This document shows positions 22,529 through 34,435 of a stretch of DNA of 64,000 nt, one piece after another. A program made the translations under genes and the position numbers. Location of the stretch: NCBI RefSeq assembly GCF_954871325.1, contig NC_088779.1:16618846-16682845 (forward strand), read 5' to 3'. Positions within the stretch are counted from its first letter, which is position 1, and the number at the start of each line of letters is the position of its first letter. The notes under the pieces were generated by a model. That model had not been told where the DNA came from, made no database searches, and saw only the letters and a list, made by a program, of their open reading frames with translations. This stretch comes from Gordionus sp. m RMFG-2023. Taxonomy: Eukaryota > Nematomorpha > Gordioida > Chordodea > Parachordodidae.

Positions 22529-22795
22529 ATGATCTCTGAAGACTCCTTGGCTCCAAACAATGTGTCCACCTTAGAAGCCTTGTTAAAACACCCCTTATGT
22601 GATTCGGAATTTGCCTTCTTAAGCCAAAACGACCATATAGCTCCCGAAATCAACACTGATGAGACAATCAAATCTGTTAGATCTTTCAAAAGAGACTTTT
22701 CCGGAGGTCTTGATGGCATTCGTGCTATCTTCATCCAAGACATTTTAAAACCTATTCATGTAAAGCCCTTTTACAAAACCTTATCAGGTTACTAA
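22529..22795 (+). pseudogene. LINE copy 4 RT N-terminal part
   Basis: Frame contains MISEDSLAPNNVSTLEALL and KRDFSGGLDGIRAIFIQD, matching SFHHDSSPGYDGLRPIFLQD of copy 1. Downstream palm motifs continue in other frames. Confidence 0.7.
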
Positions 22796-23709
22796 ATATA
22801 ATTCTTAATGGACCCCTTCCATCACCTATCATTCCTATTCTCTTTGGTGCACGCCTTATAGCCCTCAAAAAATAGGACGGAGGTATTCGCACAATCGCTG
22901 TTGACTCGTTCTTCCGAAGGACTGTCTCTAATATCATTGCTTCACGAATAAAGGAATCTCTTTCTTCATTCCTGTCGCCACTTCAGCTAGGGTTTGGTGT
23001 TCCCGAAGGCTCTGAAATTTCCGCTCTTGCTCGTTTAACTATAGCTAACAGTATACGATGACGTGGTCCTAAAACTGGATTTCTACAATGCCTTTAATAC
23101 AATAAAACTGCAACACTTCGTTCCCCTATTTTGCAACAAATATCCCGAATTATCAACTACATCCTCCACAGTTATTCGAACCATACTTTTTTAAAATACA
23201 ATAACATAATCGAATCTCAAGAGGGAATTTAACAAGGAGACCCCTTAGGCCCAGCCCTTTTTTGCATCGGGATCCACAAGATAATTCAGGAAATTCAATT
23301 TAACCTTACCTTAAATTACTGGTATCTTGGTAACGGCATTGTCTAATGCAATTCCACAATCATGTCCATTCCCCTCTTCATTGAGAATCTCTCACATATT
23401 ACAGGATGTGAGATTTGCTTCCTAAATCCTACTTCTATCCCTTTAGACATGACATATCATGTCATCAACAGAGACGAGATGATACATCTTGGATCAACTA
23501 TAGGAGATGAAAAGGTCATCGAAACATTTTTAAACAAATCCCTTAACAATTTATCCAAGTTAAATTCATTATTTAATTACCTCCCAGCCCATCAATCTTT
23601 TTTTTAATAAAAAATTATTTCAATATCTAAATCCTTTATTCCCTGAGATCCTCTCAGATCATTAAATGCCGCGACTTGCTCGTTTAAAAATACCCTTTAT
23701 AAATGATAT

Positions 23710-23845
23710 AAATAGTGTTGCGTAATCCTTTAATTTTAGCTGACTATAAAACGGCCTAGACAATATTTTAGATGAAAAAATAGGCTAAGCCTAATTAGGT
23801 TTAGCCTAAAAATCGGCTACTAAATTAGTAGAAAATTCTGCAGGT
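23710..23845. repeat. Foldback-related terminus
   Basis: tagtgttg at the left and ttagccta...aggctaagcctaattaggtttagcc palindromes resemble the GGCTC foldback family in terminal sequence and base pattern. The copy is too diverged to delimit. Confidence 0.3.
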
Positions 23846-23885
23846 ATTCGATCGTCAGCGTTCCGTAATATAGTAGTTTGTGGGC

Positions 23886-24345
23886 AGGTCCTCCGGAAAA
23901 AGAATCTAGATACAGATACATATACTTTTTTAAAAAATGAATCTTAGATACAGATACTAGTATATTTTTCAAAATATCAAAAAGATACAAGATAAAAGAT
24001 ACTTGTATCTTTTACTAAATTAGAGTATCTTAAATACAAGATATTTTTAAATTATCATTACCAATTATATTAGAATAGTTTATAAAATACAGTGTTTATT
24101 ATTTATTTGTGAAGAACATAGCATACACATATAAGAATGAATATTTACAATAATTAATAAAATATTTATTGATGAATTAATTATAATAACCAGGGATTAA
24201 TAATATTAATTTTTGCCCATTAATAGCTTAAACAGAGAAGGGAGAGTAGTATATTTAATGGAGTTAAAAATGTGCAAATAAGAAAAAAAGTTAAATCAAA
24301 TGATTTATTAGAATTTGCAGGTTATTTTCTGTGTTGTAGCATAAT
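23886..24345 (+). repeat. Dispersed ~430-bp repeat, copy 1
   Basis: From ggcaggtcctccggaaaaagaa through atacttgtatcttttacta, gaacatagcatacaca, ataaccagggatt and gcaggttattttctgtgttgt. The same order recurs at 25800-26222 in the same orientation, 1.9 kb away. The left part is rich in 'agatac' in both orientations. Coding is not seen; likely a non-autonomous element or a duplication. Confidence 0.75.
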
Positions 24346-24671
24346 TATTTATTTTTAGTAAAATAATTTATTTACTTTATATTTATTGTTTACAACAAAT
24401 GGACATATTATATGATTTAATATTTTTTATGATTATATTATGAAAATGAAAATAGATTTATTTATTCGATGTTTTTTTAATAAAAAAAATAATATGCTGC
24501 TATTGTAATATTATTTTGGGTTGTTTATTTGACCAAATACGATTCGGTCAATTGATCGATATTTGACCGGTCAAATATGGTCAAATTCAAATAAATGTTT
24601 TTTACGTTAATATTAACTTTATTTTGTATATGTAATATTAAATTTCATAATATTTTTTTATATCTTAGTTA

Positions 24672-24926
24672 ATGTTTCGCCCTCCGTGGCAGAGTCTTGT
24701 TCCGAATATCATTATTTTGTTTAATATTTTTAATGAATCTTAAGTTATGATATACTCTTATCAATTTTCCAGTTGGATAAGTCTTAAATCGATTTCTATT
24801 TTTCGTATGAATATTGCCCCAACCGACCAATTTCTTTCTGAAGAAGTAATCGAACTAGGAAATATTAGTAAAAGTGGGCAAAATATTTCCACCAACTTGA
24901 GGCCGAAATCTGATTGTTTCTTATGA
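24672..24926 (+). CDS. Two-exon small protein, 66 aa, hypothetical
   Basis: Exon 1 (24672-24718) reads MFRPPWQSLVPNIII. A 54-bp intron, gtttaat...ttttccag (24719-24772), joins in phase to exon 2 (24773-24926): FWISLKSISIFRMNIAP, then TDQFLSEEVIELGNISKSG and NLRPKSDCFL before TGA. The first 26 residues are hydrophobic with a basic/aromatic start, suggesting a membrane anchor or uncleaved signal. Base composition is richer in G+C than the flanks. An acceptor-like atatcttag just before the ATG leaves room for an upstream exon. No family recognised. Confidence 0.5.
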
Positions 24927-25425
24927 AAGTTACCCCTTTACATATTTTGGTTATTAAATATGACGCTTTTACTTCTGAAATTTATTATATCACTTAAAAT
25001 ATTTGATTACCACTACCTTGTAAAATACCTAATTCTTATATAATAAAATCTCATAATAAGATTGATAAACATGCTTTTAATGCATACTAGTAAATTATAC
25101 TAAAATATTTATTCGCCAATAATATTTTAAAGTAATTGACTTATCATATCCCCCCCCCCAGTATTGACCGACATGCCAACCCTGATTATGTTTTACAATT
25201 TTGATTTGATAAGAATTTTAAATCTTCATCGTAAATAAATCTTTTTTGAGGAATCCTTTTGTGAATTTTATTATAAATAAACAATCTTTCAGAGGTGATC
25301 TTTTATAAATTTTTTTATCATTTTTGGAAAATTATATTTTTTTAGTATATTAAAAGAGGTAGTTTTTTCTAAAAAATTTTTTTTAAATATTTATATTTAA
25401 CCTATTTATATTATTTTATATGATC
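24927..25425. other. AT-rich intergenic stretch
   Basis: No gene seen. A ten-base C run occurs at 25150-25160, an unusual homopolymer for this AT-rich window. Confidence 0.4.
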
Positions 25426-25429
25426 TTTT

Positions 25430-25795
25430 TAACAAAAATATTTTAATGTGACAATTGCCATATTAGTTATTTTTTCAAGATTTTTGAAATTTTTTGACAC
25501 AAAAGGATAAAAGTATAATTTATATTGTAAAGATTTTAAATTAAAATTCAATGAAGATGTTCCTTGGAAAAATGACAATATCATAATCGGTATTTTTAAA
25601 CATATTAGATTTATTTTGACGCTAATGGGCAAAAATATGTATTTTTAACATGTTAAATTAAAATTTAAATTAAGATGTACCATATAAAAGGACATTAGTC
25701 ATAATCGTTATTTTTAAAGTTTTAAAAATTAAATGGGTAAAATAAGTATTGCTAACATGTTTAATAAAACTTCAGTGAAGATTTACCCCTAGACA
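25430..25795. repeat. Dispersed satellite, locus 1
   Basis: Three to four diverged units, each with aacatgttaaattaaaa, caatgaagatgt, gtgacaattgtcataatcg-like, and gggcaaaaatatg. The same unit order recurs at 27855-28140 and 56950-57475. Confidence 0.65.
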
Positions 25796-25799
25796 GAGT

Positions 25800-26222
25800 T
25801 TGGCAGGTCCGCCAGAAAAAAAAATCTAGATACAGATACTAGTATCTTTTTCAAAATATTAAAAAGATACAAAATAAAAGATACTTGTATCTTTTACTAA
25901 ATTAAAGTATCTTAAATACAAGATACTTTTAAATTATCATTAACAATTAAATTAGAATAGTTTATAAAATACAGTTTTTATTATTTATTTGTGAAGAACA
26001 TAGCATACACATATAAGAATAAATATTTGCAATAATTAATAAAATATTTATTAATGAATTAATTAAAATAACCAGGGATTTTAATATCAGTTTTTGCCCA
26101 TTAATAGCTTAAACAAGGAAGGGCGAGTAGTATATTTAATGGGAGTTGAAAATTTGCAAATATGAAAGAAAATTAAATCAAATGATTTATTATAATTTGC
26201 AGGTTATTTTCTGTGTTGTTTT
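25800..26222 (+). repeat. Dispersed ~430-bp repeat, copy 2
   Basis: Direct repeat of 23886-24345, starting ggcaggtccgccagaaaa and ending ggttattttctgtgttgt, with small indels. The stretch after it, to 26727, shows no gene. Confidence 0.75.
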
Positions 26223-26727
26223 AAATATAGCTTACATTCGGAGTATATGGCTAAATGGCATCTCTAAAAAAAAATACCAGTTTTATTTTATTCATTATCT
26301 TTATTAAGTATTTATCATTACTTGTTTGTTATGTATTTTTTAAATTAGTTTATTTTCTAATATGACTTATTAGTTCTTGCGTTTGTAATATCATATATAT
26401 AAATATCATTTAAATCTCTTTTCAATTTTTTTTTATATATTTCTTGTAAAATCATTAATTATATATAAAAAATATGAAAATAATGTACAACATTATATAA
26501 TAATTATTAAATACATAACAATATTCTTGAATACATTTTAAATTGATTAAATTTTGTAAATAAATACTGTAATGTAATTTTACTTAGGTCATAAATAAAT
26601 AAAAGTTAAATTCTACCTTATTATAATTATTTTATTAATTTTAAAATTATCTAATGTTATATATCAATTGTAGCTTAAATATTTACTCTAATAAGAACTT
26701 GCTAAGATAATTATATATATAATATAT

Positions 26728-27422
26728 TAGGGATGTGCCGATATTTTCTATCGGATCGGGCCGATTTCACCTATTTTAAAATATCGGTTATCAGCCAATA
26801 TTATAAAACTTGATCCGATATAAAATGGCTTCTTTAACAAAAATAAAATGTTATAAATTTTTTAAAAAAAGTTATATCTAAAATCATTTATTTTTATAAA
26901 TAAAATCGAAATCCATTTTTATATATATTTTTTAATAATAATTAATTAATAAACATTCTGCCATATTGTTATTTTTTGCGCATTCTGTTTATAAAAGTGT
27001 GCGATATTCTCTTCAGAATCTGTTTTTAGTGAAGCTGGTGATATTGACAGTTACTATCGCCGCAAGCTGGCCTCTGAAAAATTGGAAATATTGGTATTTT
27101 TAAAATGAAATCTTCGATTAAATTAATATAAATTATTTATTTCAAATTTCATAATATATTTATTACTTATTATGTAAATTTATTAATGTTATTACTTATT
27201 ATATAAATAGGTGATTTATCAATAAAAATATTTTATATACTTTTAGAATTGCAATTGAATTGAATATAAACTATAATTGATCATTATAATATATTTAAAT
27301 GACAATTTGTATCTTTACAGAATACAAAATTAGATATTATATCGGATCGGTAATCGGCCGATATCAATTTAATATCGGGAATATCGAATCGGCCTCCAAA
27401 AAGTGGTATCGATACCCCCCTA
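26728..27422 (+). mobile_element. hAT element remnant with hATC domain
   Basis: Ends are tagggatgtgccgatat and gatacccccctа-type inverted termini (tagggggg...cgata in reverse). Subterminal atcggatcgg and gatatcggat motifs occur at both ends, as in the element at 31802-34630. The frame at about 26995-27107 reads SSESVFSEAGDIDSYYRRK and LASEKLEILVFLK, the C-terminal dimerisation motif of hAT transposases. The rest of the gene is missing, so it is an internal-deletion derivative. Confidence 0.7.
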
Positions 27423-27514
27423 AAAAAATATATCCAAAATGATTTTAATTTGATAATCAAATCTTCTATAAAAAATTTTAATAACAATTATCTAAGAGGG
27501 ACTGAAATATAGGT

Positions 27515-27763
27515 ATTATTATGCTAATAATTATAAAATAAAAATGTATAATATACTTTAATATGTTTAATAAAGTTTGTATAGGAGTTTGTTGAACCTT
27601 TAATAACTTTTTTACTTGTGCAATTTTGATATTCAGCTTGTACCTTGTTCTTTTTCACATGAATTACTATATAAAATTTTCAATCTAGAATTTTAAGATT
27701 CGGATTTGATTCAGGAGAACCTATCTCCATAATTTCATTTTCACTACTATGATTGTTAAACAT
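27515..27763 (-). pseudogene. hAT transposase N-terminal fragment
   Basis: Starts MFNNHSSENEIMEIGSPESN at 27763 and, in a shifted frame, gives NKVQAEYQNC and KGSTNSYTNFIKHIK, which resemble a BED-type zinc finger (C...KG..T.N...H.K). It lies just outside the hAT end at 27422, and on the opposite strand, so it is a separate remnant. Confidence 0.5.
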
Positions 27764-27854
27764 TCTACAAATTAAAAAATATTACATATAAAATATATCC
27801 TTCTCTTATTTAGTTTTGGTGTTGTTATTTTTAATCTATCTATCTTTGTGACTA

Positions 27855-28140
27855 ACATGTTTAAATAAAACTTCAGTGAAGATGTACGTCCTTGATAAGT
27901 GACATTGTCATAATCTTTATTTTTAAAGTTTTTTTGACGTAACTGGGCTAAATAACATGTTTAATAAAACTTTAGCGAAGATGTACCCTAGATACGTGAC
28001 AATTGTCATAATCGTTAAGTTTTTTGATTTTTTTTGACGCAAATGGCTAAAAATATAGATTTTAAACATGTTAAATTAAAATAAGATGTAGCATGGGAAA
28101 GTGACAATTGTCATAATCGTTCATTTTAAAGTATAGATTA
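27855..28140. repeat. Dispersed satellite, locus 2
   Basis: Three diverged units with taacatgttt, ttcagtgaagatgta, gtgacaattgtcataatcg and ttttttgacg...gctaaa. Same family as 25430-25795 and 56950-57475. Confidence 0.7.
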
Positions 28141-28678
28141 TAATCTATTTTTACCATATGTTTATAAAATTCAAAATCTTAAGATAATATTTATAGGATG
28201 ATTGTGTCATATTGATAAATACTATTCATATGGTTTTTAAGTTCTTTTTAAATAAATCTTAGAATTCAGACTCAGCAAGATTTCGCCTTCTTATGCTAAT
28301 CAAGAATTTTTATGAATTAAATAAACAATATTCATTTTTTACTTAATCATATTTTATAAATAAAAATAAATTCATCCTGCACAAATTCATTTAACTAATA
28401 ATTTTGATAGATTAACATTATATGTAGAAATTAATTCTTTAATAACTTTAGAAATTACTAAGGTTGAGTTCAATGGAATTCTAATCTTTATATATACTAG
28501 CAAATCATATTGATAAATGAAAACAAATATTATATGAGTAAATTTATTTTACGAATTAGAATTTTAAATACTTTAATTATTAAAGAAATTATTTTTAGCT
28601 ATTTGTCAAAATATTCCTAAATTTCTGAATATACATTTATATTATATCTTATTTTATCATTTATGTATTTTTGAACAG
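28141..28678. other. AT-rich stretch without a gene
   Basis: No supported coding, repeat or RNA feature was seen. Confidence 0.4.
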
Positions 28679-29331
28679 TAGGTTCAAGGAATGCACCGAT
28701 ATCACATTATTATATATAATACCGATACCCTAACCTAAGTCATCTACACGTTATCGGCGATACAACCGATACCCGTGATCAGAGTGGTTAACATTCCTTC
28801 TTAAACGAACTAGCTCCAATGAAGGATTGCTGCTCCTTTGATTTTTTTTTATAATAAATTAAACAAAACATAATCATATTTACCTATACATTTTAGTCGA
28901 AGATAATTTGCCCTTAACATAAGCAAATTTTCTTTGAATCTGATAAACAACCACACTTTTCCCCTAAAATTAGTGATATACAATGAACTATTAATGATTA
29001 ACTAATTTATTTGATATATTGGGTTTCCAATTTAAAAGGATAACGCTCCAATAAAAAAAGGAAAAGAGTCAAACATGAAAGGAAAGGATTGGATCAAAAA
29101 AGGAAATGCGCCAGAAAAAGAAAAAGTCGAATCAAAAAAGGAAAAGGATAAAAACAATGAATTATACTATCATTGCTGCTCTCACGATTGCAGGAATATT
29201 CATATTGGATTCTTGATGGTCCCTGTAGCAAATTTTGATTATATAATCAATATAAATATAGGAACGAATTTTAAACGAATATCGAATATCAGATCGGATC
29301 GGTAAAAAATATGTGGATCGTCATAGCTCTA
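28679..29331. mobile_element. hAT-type non-autonomous element with nested end
   Basis: The right end, agatcggatcggtaaaaaatatgtggatcg...tagctcta, closely matches the right end of the hAT element at 31802-34630. The left end is near taggttcaaggaatgcaccgat. Inside, cagagtggttaacattcctt (28780) is a second kind of hAT terminus, like 19494. A simple ggaaaag/gatcaaaaaagg repeat at 29035-29155 gives a lysine-rich open frame that is not a gene. Confidence 0.5.
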
Positions 29332-30243
29332 ATATTTTAAAATAATTATATAATAAAATTTAGTCAAATTTTTATTAATATTTTAATAATAAATTATCAA
29401 ATAATTCGTTTTATTTGAATAATTAGTATTCGTATTAGAACAAAACCGTAATTTACTCTTTATATTATTCGTTACTATTCGATTAGACTTTTTTGAACAG
29501 ACCTATTAAATATAGATGATTAATAGCATTTAAAAATGTAGCAATAAAGAATTAATGTCAGTAGCGGGGGGGGGGAGGCAAAATGTGCTTGGTAAACTTA
29601 AGAAATTTTCCCTGTCCGGGCCTAAATTTCGATCTTGGCATGATTTAATCTATTTCCTCTATATTTTAGTGTTATATATTAAATTCTAATAAAATTTAAA
29701 ATAAAAATATTATTAAAAAAATCTAAAACAAAATATTTGCTTCTTAAAATTATTCATTTTATTGTTTTTTAATTTTCATGTTTATAATGATAATTTCACC
29801 ATATTAACAGAATAAAGTCAAATAATTATATGCATCAATATAATCATTAATACAAGATTTAAAATAAAATTAGAAAATTATTAATATCTCCCTCCCCCCA
29901 TAAAAATATAGGGCAAGCCTATGCGAAAGATAGCCGTAGTTAATGTGCTTGCCAATATTTTACAATTTGTGAGATCAATGGCAGTGCTTACTTTTTAAAA
30001 ATAATAAAAATAGCATTTTAATATCTTATATACTATAAATAAACATTAATGCATTATAATGTGGTCAAGTTATTATTTATGGTATTTTTAACATGAAGTA
30101 CTATGTTTATAATTATAGCAATAGCAAATAAGCAATTTTTCATCCAAAATATAGGCAAAGCTTTTTCTAAATATCTAGTCATAGTAGAATAACCGTATCA
30201 TATGAGGAATTATAGTAGTGGAAATTTTGTGTTTTATAATAGC
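29332..30243. other. AT-rich stretch with G and C homopolymers
   Basis: A ten-base G run at about 29565-29575 and a C-rich run at about 29890 (ctccctcccccc) stand in opposite sense about 320 bp apart, possibly marking the ends of a non-autonomous element like that at 40467-42328. No gene is seen. Confidence 0.35.
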
Positions 30244-30552
30244 TCATGCATAAAATATAATAATATTGGAAAATTTTTTGCAAATTAGGTCCAGATCCTT
30301 GTGACTTATATCTAAAAATAATCGTAAATTTTTTTTATAGCTCATTATCATTAATTACTATTTTTGCAGCATATCCCATCAAAGTCAGCTCTACCATCTA
30401 TATATAACATATTGTTGTATAAGCTATTTCTGTTGTCATTTTTATTTTGTATCCCTGGGTTGAAATTGAACTTATATTTAGAGTTAATTAGTATAGGATA
30501 TTTTTTAACGGGACTAATTAATCCGTGAACTAATCCAAACTGTATCAATTTT
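30244..30552 (-). CDS. Spliced hypothetical gene, two 3' exons
   Basis: Exon A (30552-30359) follows an acceptor-like aacatag and reads LIQFGLVHGLISPVKKYP, then NNMLYIDGRADFDGICCKN. A 47-bp GT-AG intron (30358-30312) joins in phase to exon B (30311-30244): ISHKDLDLICKKFSNIIIF and TGA. The pattern G-x-C...DLDLIC-x-x-F faintly recalls scavenger-receptor cysteine-rich modules (…GxVC…DAxVVCRxLG) but I would not name it. Upstream exons were not resolved; a 20-nt exon and 41-bp intron just upstream would also be in phase. No expression evidence. Confidence 0.5.
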
Positions 30553-31793
30553 CTATGTTATATAAATAAGAATTTAGAAAAGATTAAATTAACTTTAGTG
30601 GTGAATATATGCACTGTAAAAGATTTAGCAGTAAGAATAAATGTTCAGTCAGAAATGTCCTCAGTTAAATTTTTTTATATAAAAAAATAGTTTTTTGAAA
30701 TTGTTTATTTTATTTAGATAATTTTTGCAGAATATTTATTGATCATTTCTTATATAATTATTTATAATTCTTAGCTGCCTATTATTTATGAATTTAGTGA
30801 TAATTTTTAAAATGAATGGTTCTGGATTTTTGATCCAATCCAACTAAATAAAGAGATAAAATTATATATAATTTCACGAAGTTCTTTTGATTTGTGATGA
30901 AGAGAACGTTGATGAAAATTATATGTATTAGCTTTACCTTCAGATTATACCTACAATACATTATTCGTATTTGATTAAAATAATTCTATTGTATTCTTGT
31001 GAATAATAAAAACATAATTCAATTTAATAAATTAAAGTCTTTATATTTTCAAAAATGAATATTTATTTTTTCAAGTTTTCTTATGCGTGAAAATTATAAA
31101 ACAATTTAAAAAGTATTCATAGATGTAGAAATAAAGTAAAAAAATAAAATGTTCTGTATAAGTTTTAATATTTATGAATAGTTTCGAATATTTACGAATA
31201 ATGTCTTATATAGATAAATTTTGAATAATATGAAGAAAATCATATTATACGAATATTTCTATCGAAAAATGGATAAAAAACTATTCGACGAATAATATAT
31301 TTTCCATATTTGTATTCAATTAGAATTTCGCAGTCGTAAAATTGGAATAGAATATCGAATAATTCGTTTTAGGTATATTTCAAATATCGCTGTTAAAATC
31401 GTTAATGATATTCCTACATAGAAGTTAAAAGTAATTAATTTTGGACAAAGTATATTCCACAATTATTTAAGAGACAATATTTTTACAAAAAAATGAATAG
31501 GCAAAATATAATCGCAGATATTAAAAGATTTATCGATTAAATAATACTAAAAACATAATTTGTCATTATCAAGAAAATATTCATCAAAAGAAACAATCTT
31601 AGATTTTGTCTACATCCGACGCTTATAAATATTTTTAATAGCAATGAAAATTACAAATATTGATTTTAAAACGAAAAGCCTGCATTCATGTATATACTAA
31701 TTTTTCAAAATTAAAGAGGATAGAAATTGCAGATATTGTTTAAGATATATATGCCAAACGTATTAAATCATATTATAATGTGAAATAATAATA
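30553..31793. other. AT-rich stretch with short open frames
   Basis: A 45-codon minus-strand frame near 30790-30930 (NFHQRSLHHKSKELREI) looks protein-like and could be an upstream exon of the gene at 30244-30552, but no matching donor was found. Attcgaat-rich motifs at 31180-31380 suggest hAT-like termini. Nothing firm. Confidence 0.3.
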
Positions 31794-32253
31794 AAAATTA
31801 CTAGGGTTGTGCCGATATTAAATATCGGATAGGATCGGTACCGATATTTAACGTTTTCCAAAATATCGGATGGTGCCGATATCTGTTAAACCCCGATCCG
31901 ATCCTTTTACTAAAATGTAATTCTTAAAACTTTTGAGTAATGAAACTTTGAATTATTATTACATCATATTTATTATTTTTTTAATATAAATTTTTTTTAA
32001 AAATTTTAAAAAAATATATTTAAAAAAATAATAAATTTTTCCGAGTTTCAAATGAGTTTCTATTTCACATTAATAATATTTTCTAAATAATTTTTTTTTT
32101 AAACAATGCAAATGTTATTTATTTCTTTAAATAGATTTAAAAGTTTTTTTATAAAAATAGAAAGGAACACCCAAAGTTTTATTTATTTTTAAAACTTTAA
32201 AAAAATAACACCAATTTTATATTTATACTTTAAATAAAGGAATTATTTTAAAT

Positions 32254-32511
32254 ATGGTTTCTGAATTATGGAAATATTTTGATAAAGATAAAGAGAATTT
32301 TGCAAAATGCGTTATCTGCGGAATCCTAATTTCACGGGGAGAAATAATGAAAAATTCATTTAATACAACAAATATTCGGAAACATTTAAAGCGATTCCAT
32401 CAAACGGAATTCGAAGAGCTAATACAAAAAGAACGAGAAATATTAAAAAAACAAATCAAATTTTTAGAAAAAGAGTCCCGAAAGTCAGCCAACAATATCA
32501 GCCATTCTTAA
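32254..32511 (+). pseudogene. BED-type zinc finger of a hAT transposase
   Basis: 85 codons: SELWKYFDKDKENFAKCVIC, then TTNIRKHLKRFHQTEFEEL and a basic coiled segment. W-x-x-F, C-x2-C, and H-x4-H spacing are those of a BED finger, the DNA-binding N-terminus of many hAT transposases. Catalytic sequence that should follow is missing; the nested element begins about 80 bp downstream. Confidence 0.8.
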
Positions 32512-32592
32512 TAAAACTAATATTTGGAAATATTATGATCCTTTGCATGAAAATCTAGAAGCTCTTATATTAATTTTAAAAAATCTAATATA

Positions 32593-33476
32593 GGGGAGAC
32601 CGGGGCGATATTGTCTATAAAAAAATTGAGAGGCTGTGAAAAGTAGGAGAAGTAACTTATCAAAATGATTTTAATGTTATTTTATTCTTTATATAATTAT
32701 CTACGGTAGAAATTAATATCTAATAAAAAAATATAATATTTTTTTAAATTTAAATTAAAAAAATGAAAATTTAAATTTTATGAAAAACACCTGGGGTAGC
32801 TATTATCCTTTCACGTTGCTTGTCATAGCGCTTCTTTATTTTTAGATTTTTAAAAAATTTTTATATAAAAGTGTTGATTCTAAGTAAATAAATAAAAATA
32901 AATTGTTAAATTTATTAGGGTTCATCTATATCACATATGTCATCCGGAAGTACTTGTCACTTAAATCTGTTATATAATTATAAAAAATAATTCAATCATC
33001 TTCATATTGTCACTAGTGGTCCTAGAATTTTATAAATTTAGTTGATATTTTTTTTCAAAATAATCCCTGCTTAAAAATGGCTAATACGCACCTCGCCAAA
33101 ACCTGCCCCAGCTCTTAACAATTAATTAAAATATAATTTTAAGATATTAAATTACCATAAATTGTGTCAATATTTTTATATATGATAAAATGGAGATTTT
33201 TTTTATCATTTAGAATTAATATTAAGTCCAAACAACGTTTATTAAAAAAGTTATTAGTGAAAATGTAACATTTTAAAAAGTTACTTTGGGTATGTTGAAA
33301 TTTAAATTTGCATTTAAAATTTTTCATGAGCATTTGTCCGAAACATTTTTGGACCTACTTATGCACCTTATTAAAATACATATTTGGCTTAAATTTCAAA
33401 TCTTAAACTTTATTAATTTTTAAATTATTTGAGAAGGTAATACCTACCCCGGGAACACATTAACCCCGGTCTCCCC
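32593..33476. mobile_element. Pogo-type non-autonomous element B (884 bp)
   Basis: Bounded by TA (32591-32592, 33477-33478), with GGGGAGACCGGGG and CCCCGGTCTCCCC ends. It aligns over its whole length, in reverse orientation, with element A at 21444-22318 (shared interior blocks include ggacctactta, aacatttttgg, tcactagtggtcct). No coding. Confidence 0.85.
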
Positions 33477-33564
33477 TATTATTATTTTATATGTTAAATA
33501 TTACAATTTATAAACCAACATAAAATGGATATATTATTATATTTATTTTATCTATTATAATATA

Positions 33565-34435
33565 GGTGAAATGTGCCATGAATGGCCATGTTTTTGCCTT
33601 TTTGAAAAAAGGGTATTAAAATTTATGTTTAACAAACAAATTTTATTAATCAATCAAAGCTCTATGTATAATACTTTATGAGCTAAATGAGATTATGTGA
33701 AAGTTGTTTTTCTGGCCAGTCAATACATACTATGTATACTATGTATTGACTGGCCATATACTATGTGTTGGTCATAATATATTATTTAAGAATTTTATTA
33801 TAAATATGAAATACTTGTTATGTTAATGTTTCTACATTTTTTAGTTATATAAAAAATTAATTATGCACTAATTTAATTAGTATTAAAATCTAATTTATTA
33901 CCACATTTATAATGATAATATTATAAATTAATATCTTAATTATTATTTTACTAAACATTCTTAAGCTTGTTCATCATTTTATTACACCAAATGTTGATTT
34001 AAAAGGGCTTTTCATTTTAATATGTGAATGTGCGAATTGTGGCCAATCAATACATGGACAGTCAATACTCACCTCTCTATTATTATTAAGCGCTTTTAAA
34101 TGTCTATTAAATAAAGCTTTTAAAGTCTAATTTTTTGTGTGAATAATGCTAAATGCCTAAGGATAATATTTATATAAAATATCAGTAATCTAAATTAGTA
34201 ATATTTTCACCAAACAAAAAAATGTATAACGTGATTTTTCCAGAAAGAGGTAGTAAAAACAGTTTATTTGAAATATTTTTTTATTGAATTGCTCTATTCA
34301 ATAAATGAACTTATGTAAGGTACATATCATAAATATAAACATTTTGACCAATTTTGAGAGAAATTGGTCCAATAAATAAAAAGTTAAAGGGTGGTGGCCA
34401 GTCTTCACACATGGCCATTTATGGCACATTTCCCC
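33565..34435. mobile_element. TA-type non-autonomous element, GTGCCAT family (871 bp)
   Basis: Ends ggtgaaatgtgccatgaatg and, reversed, ggggaaatgtgccataaatg form ~28-bp inverted repeats; TA lies on each side. The interior is AT-rich and contains the perfect hairpin at 33714-33755. No coding frame. TA target and size resemble the pogo-type elements, but the ends differ, so it is a separate family. Confidence 0.75.
33714..33755. repeat. Perfect 16-bp inverted repeat (hairpin)
   Basis: GGCCAGTCAATACATA pairs exactly with TATGTATTGACTGGCC around a 10-nt loop. Half of it recurs near 34042-34070 (ggccaatcaatacatg, cagtcaatac), so the motif is an internal repeat of the host element rather than chance. 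Confidence 0.7.

Larger units (their letters stand above)
21170..23700 (+). mobile_element. LINE copy 4, 3'-truncated
   Basis: ISRIPQG with SFNKLIITVNNLGN (21330-21440) matches the conserved block of copies 1 and 3; it is interrupted by the pogo-type element, then continues with ARRAKIVSNKINSLKINSALR (22470-22530 region), GLDGIRAIFIQD (22700-22740), QLGFGVPEGSEISA (near 22985), FYNAFNTI (near 23080), a GDPLGPALFCIG block (near 23240) and YHVINRDEMIHLGSTIG (23450-23500). Homology stops near 23700, before the nuclease. The YIDD box is degenerate. Several shifts and stops. Confidence 0.75.

Noticed and set aside
24561-24576. Operator-like palindrome atttgaccggtcaaat
   Set aside because: A perfect 16-bp palindrome, but no neighbouring gene structure supports regulation; similar ttgacc motifs nearby suggest a repeat.
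29075-29305. Lysine-rich protein
   Set aside because: Produced by a simple ggaaaag/gatcaaaaaagg repeat and a hAT terminus.
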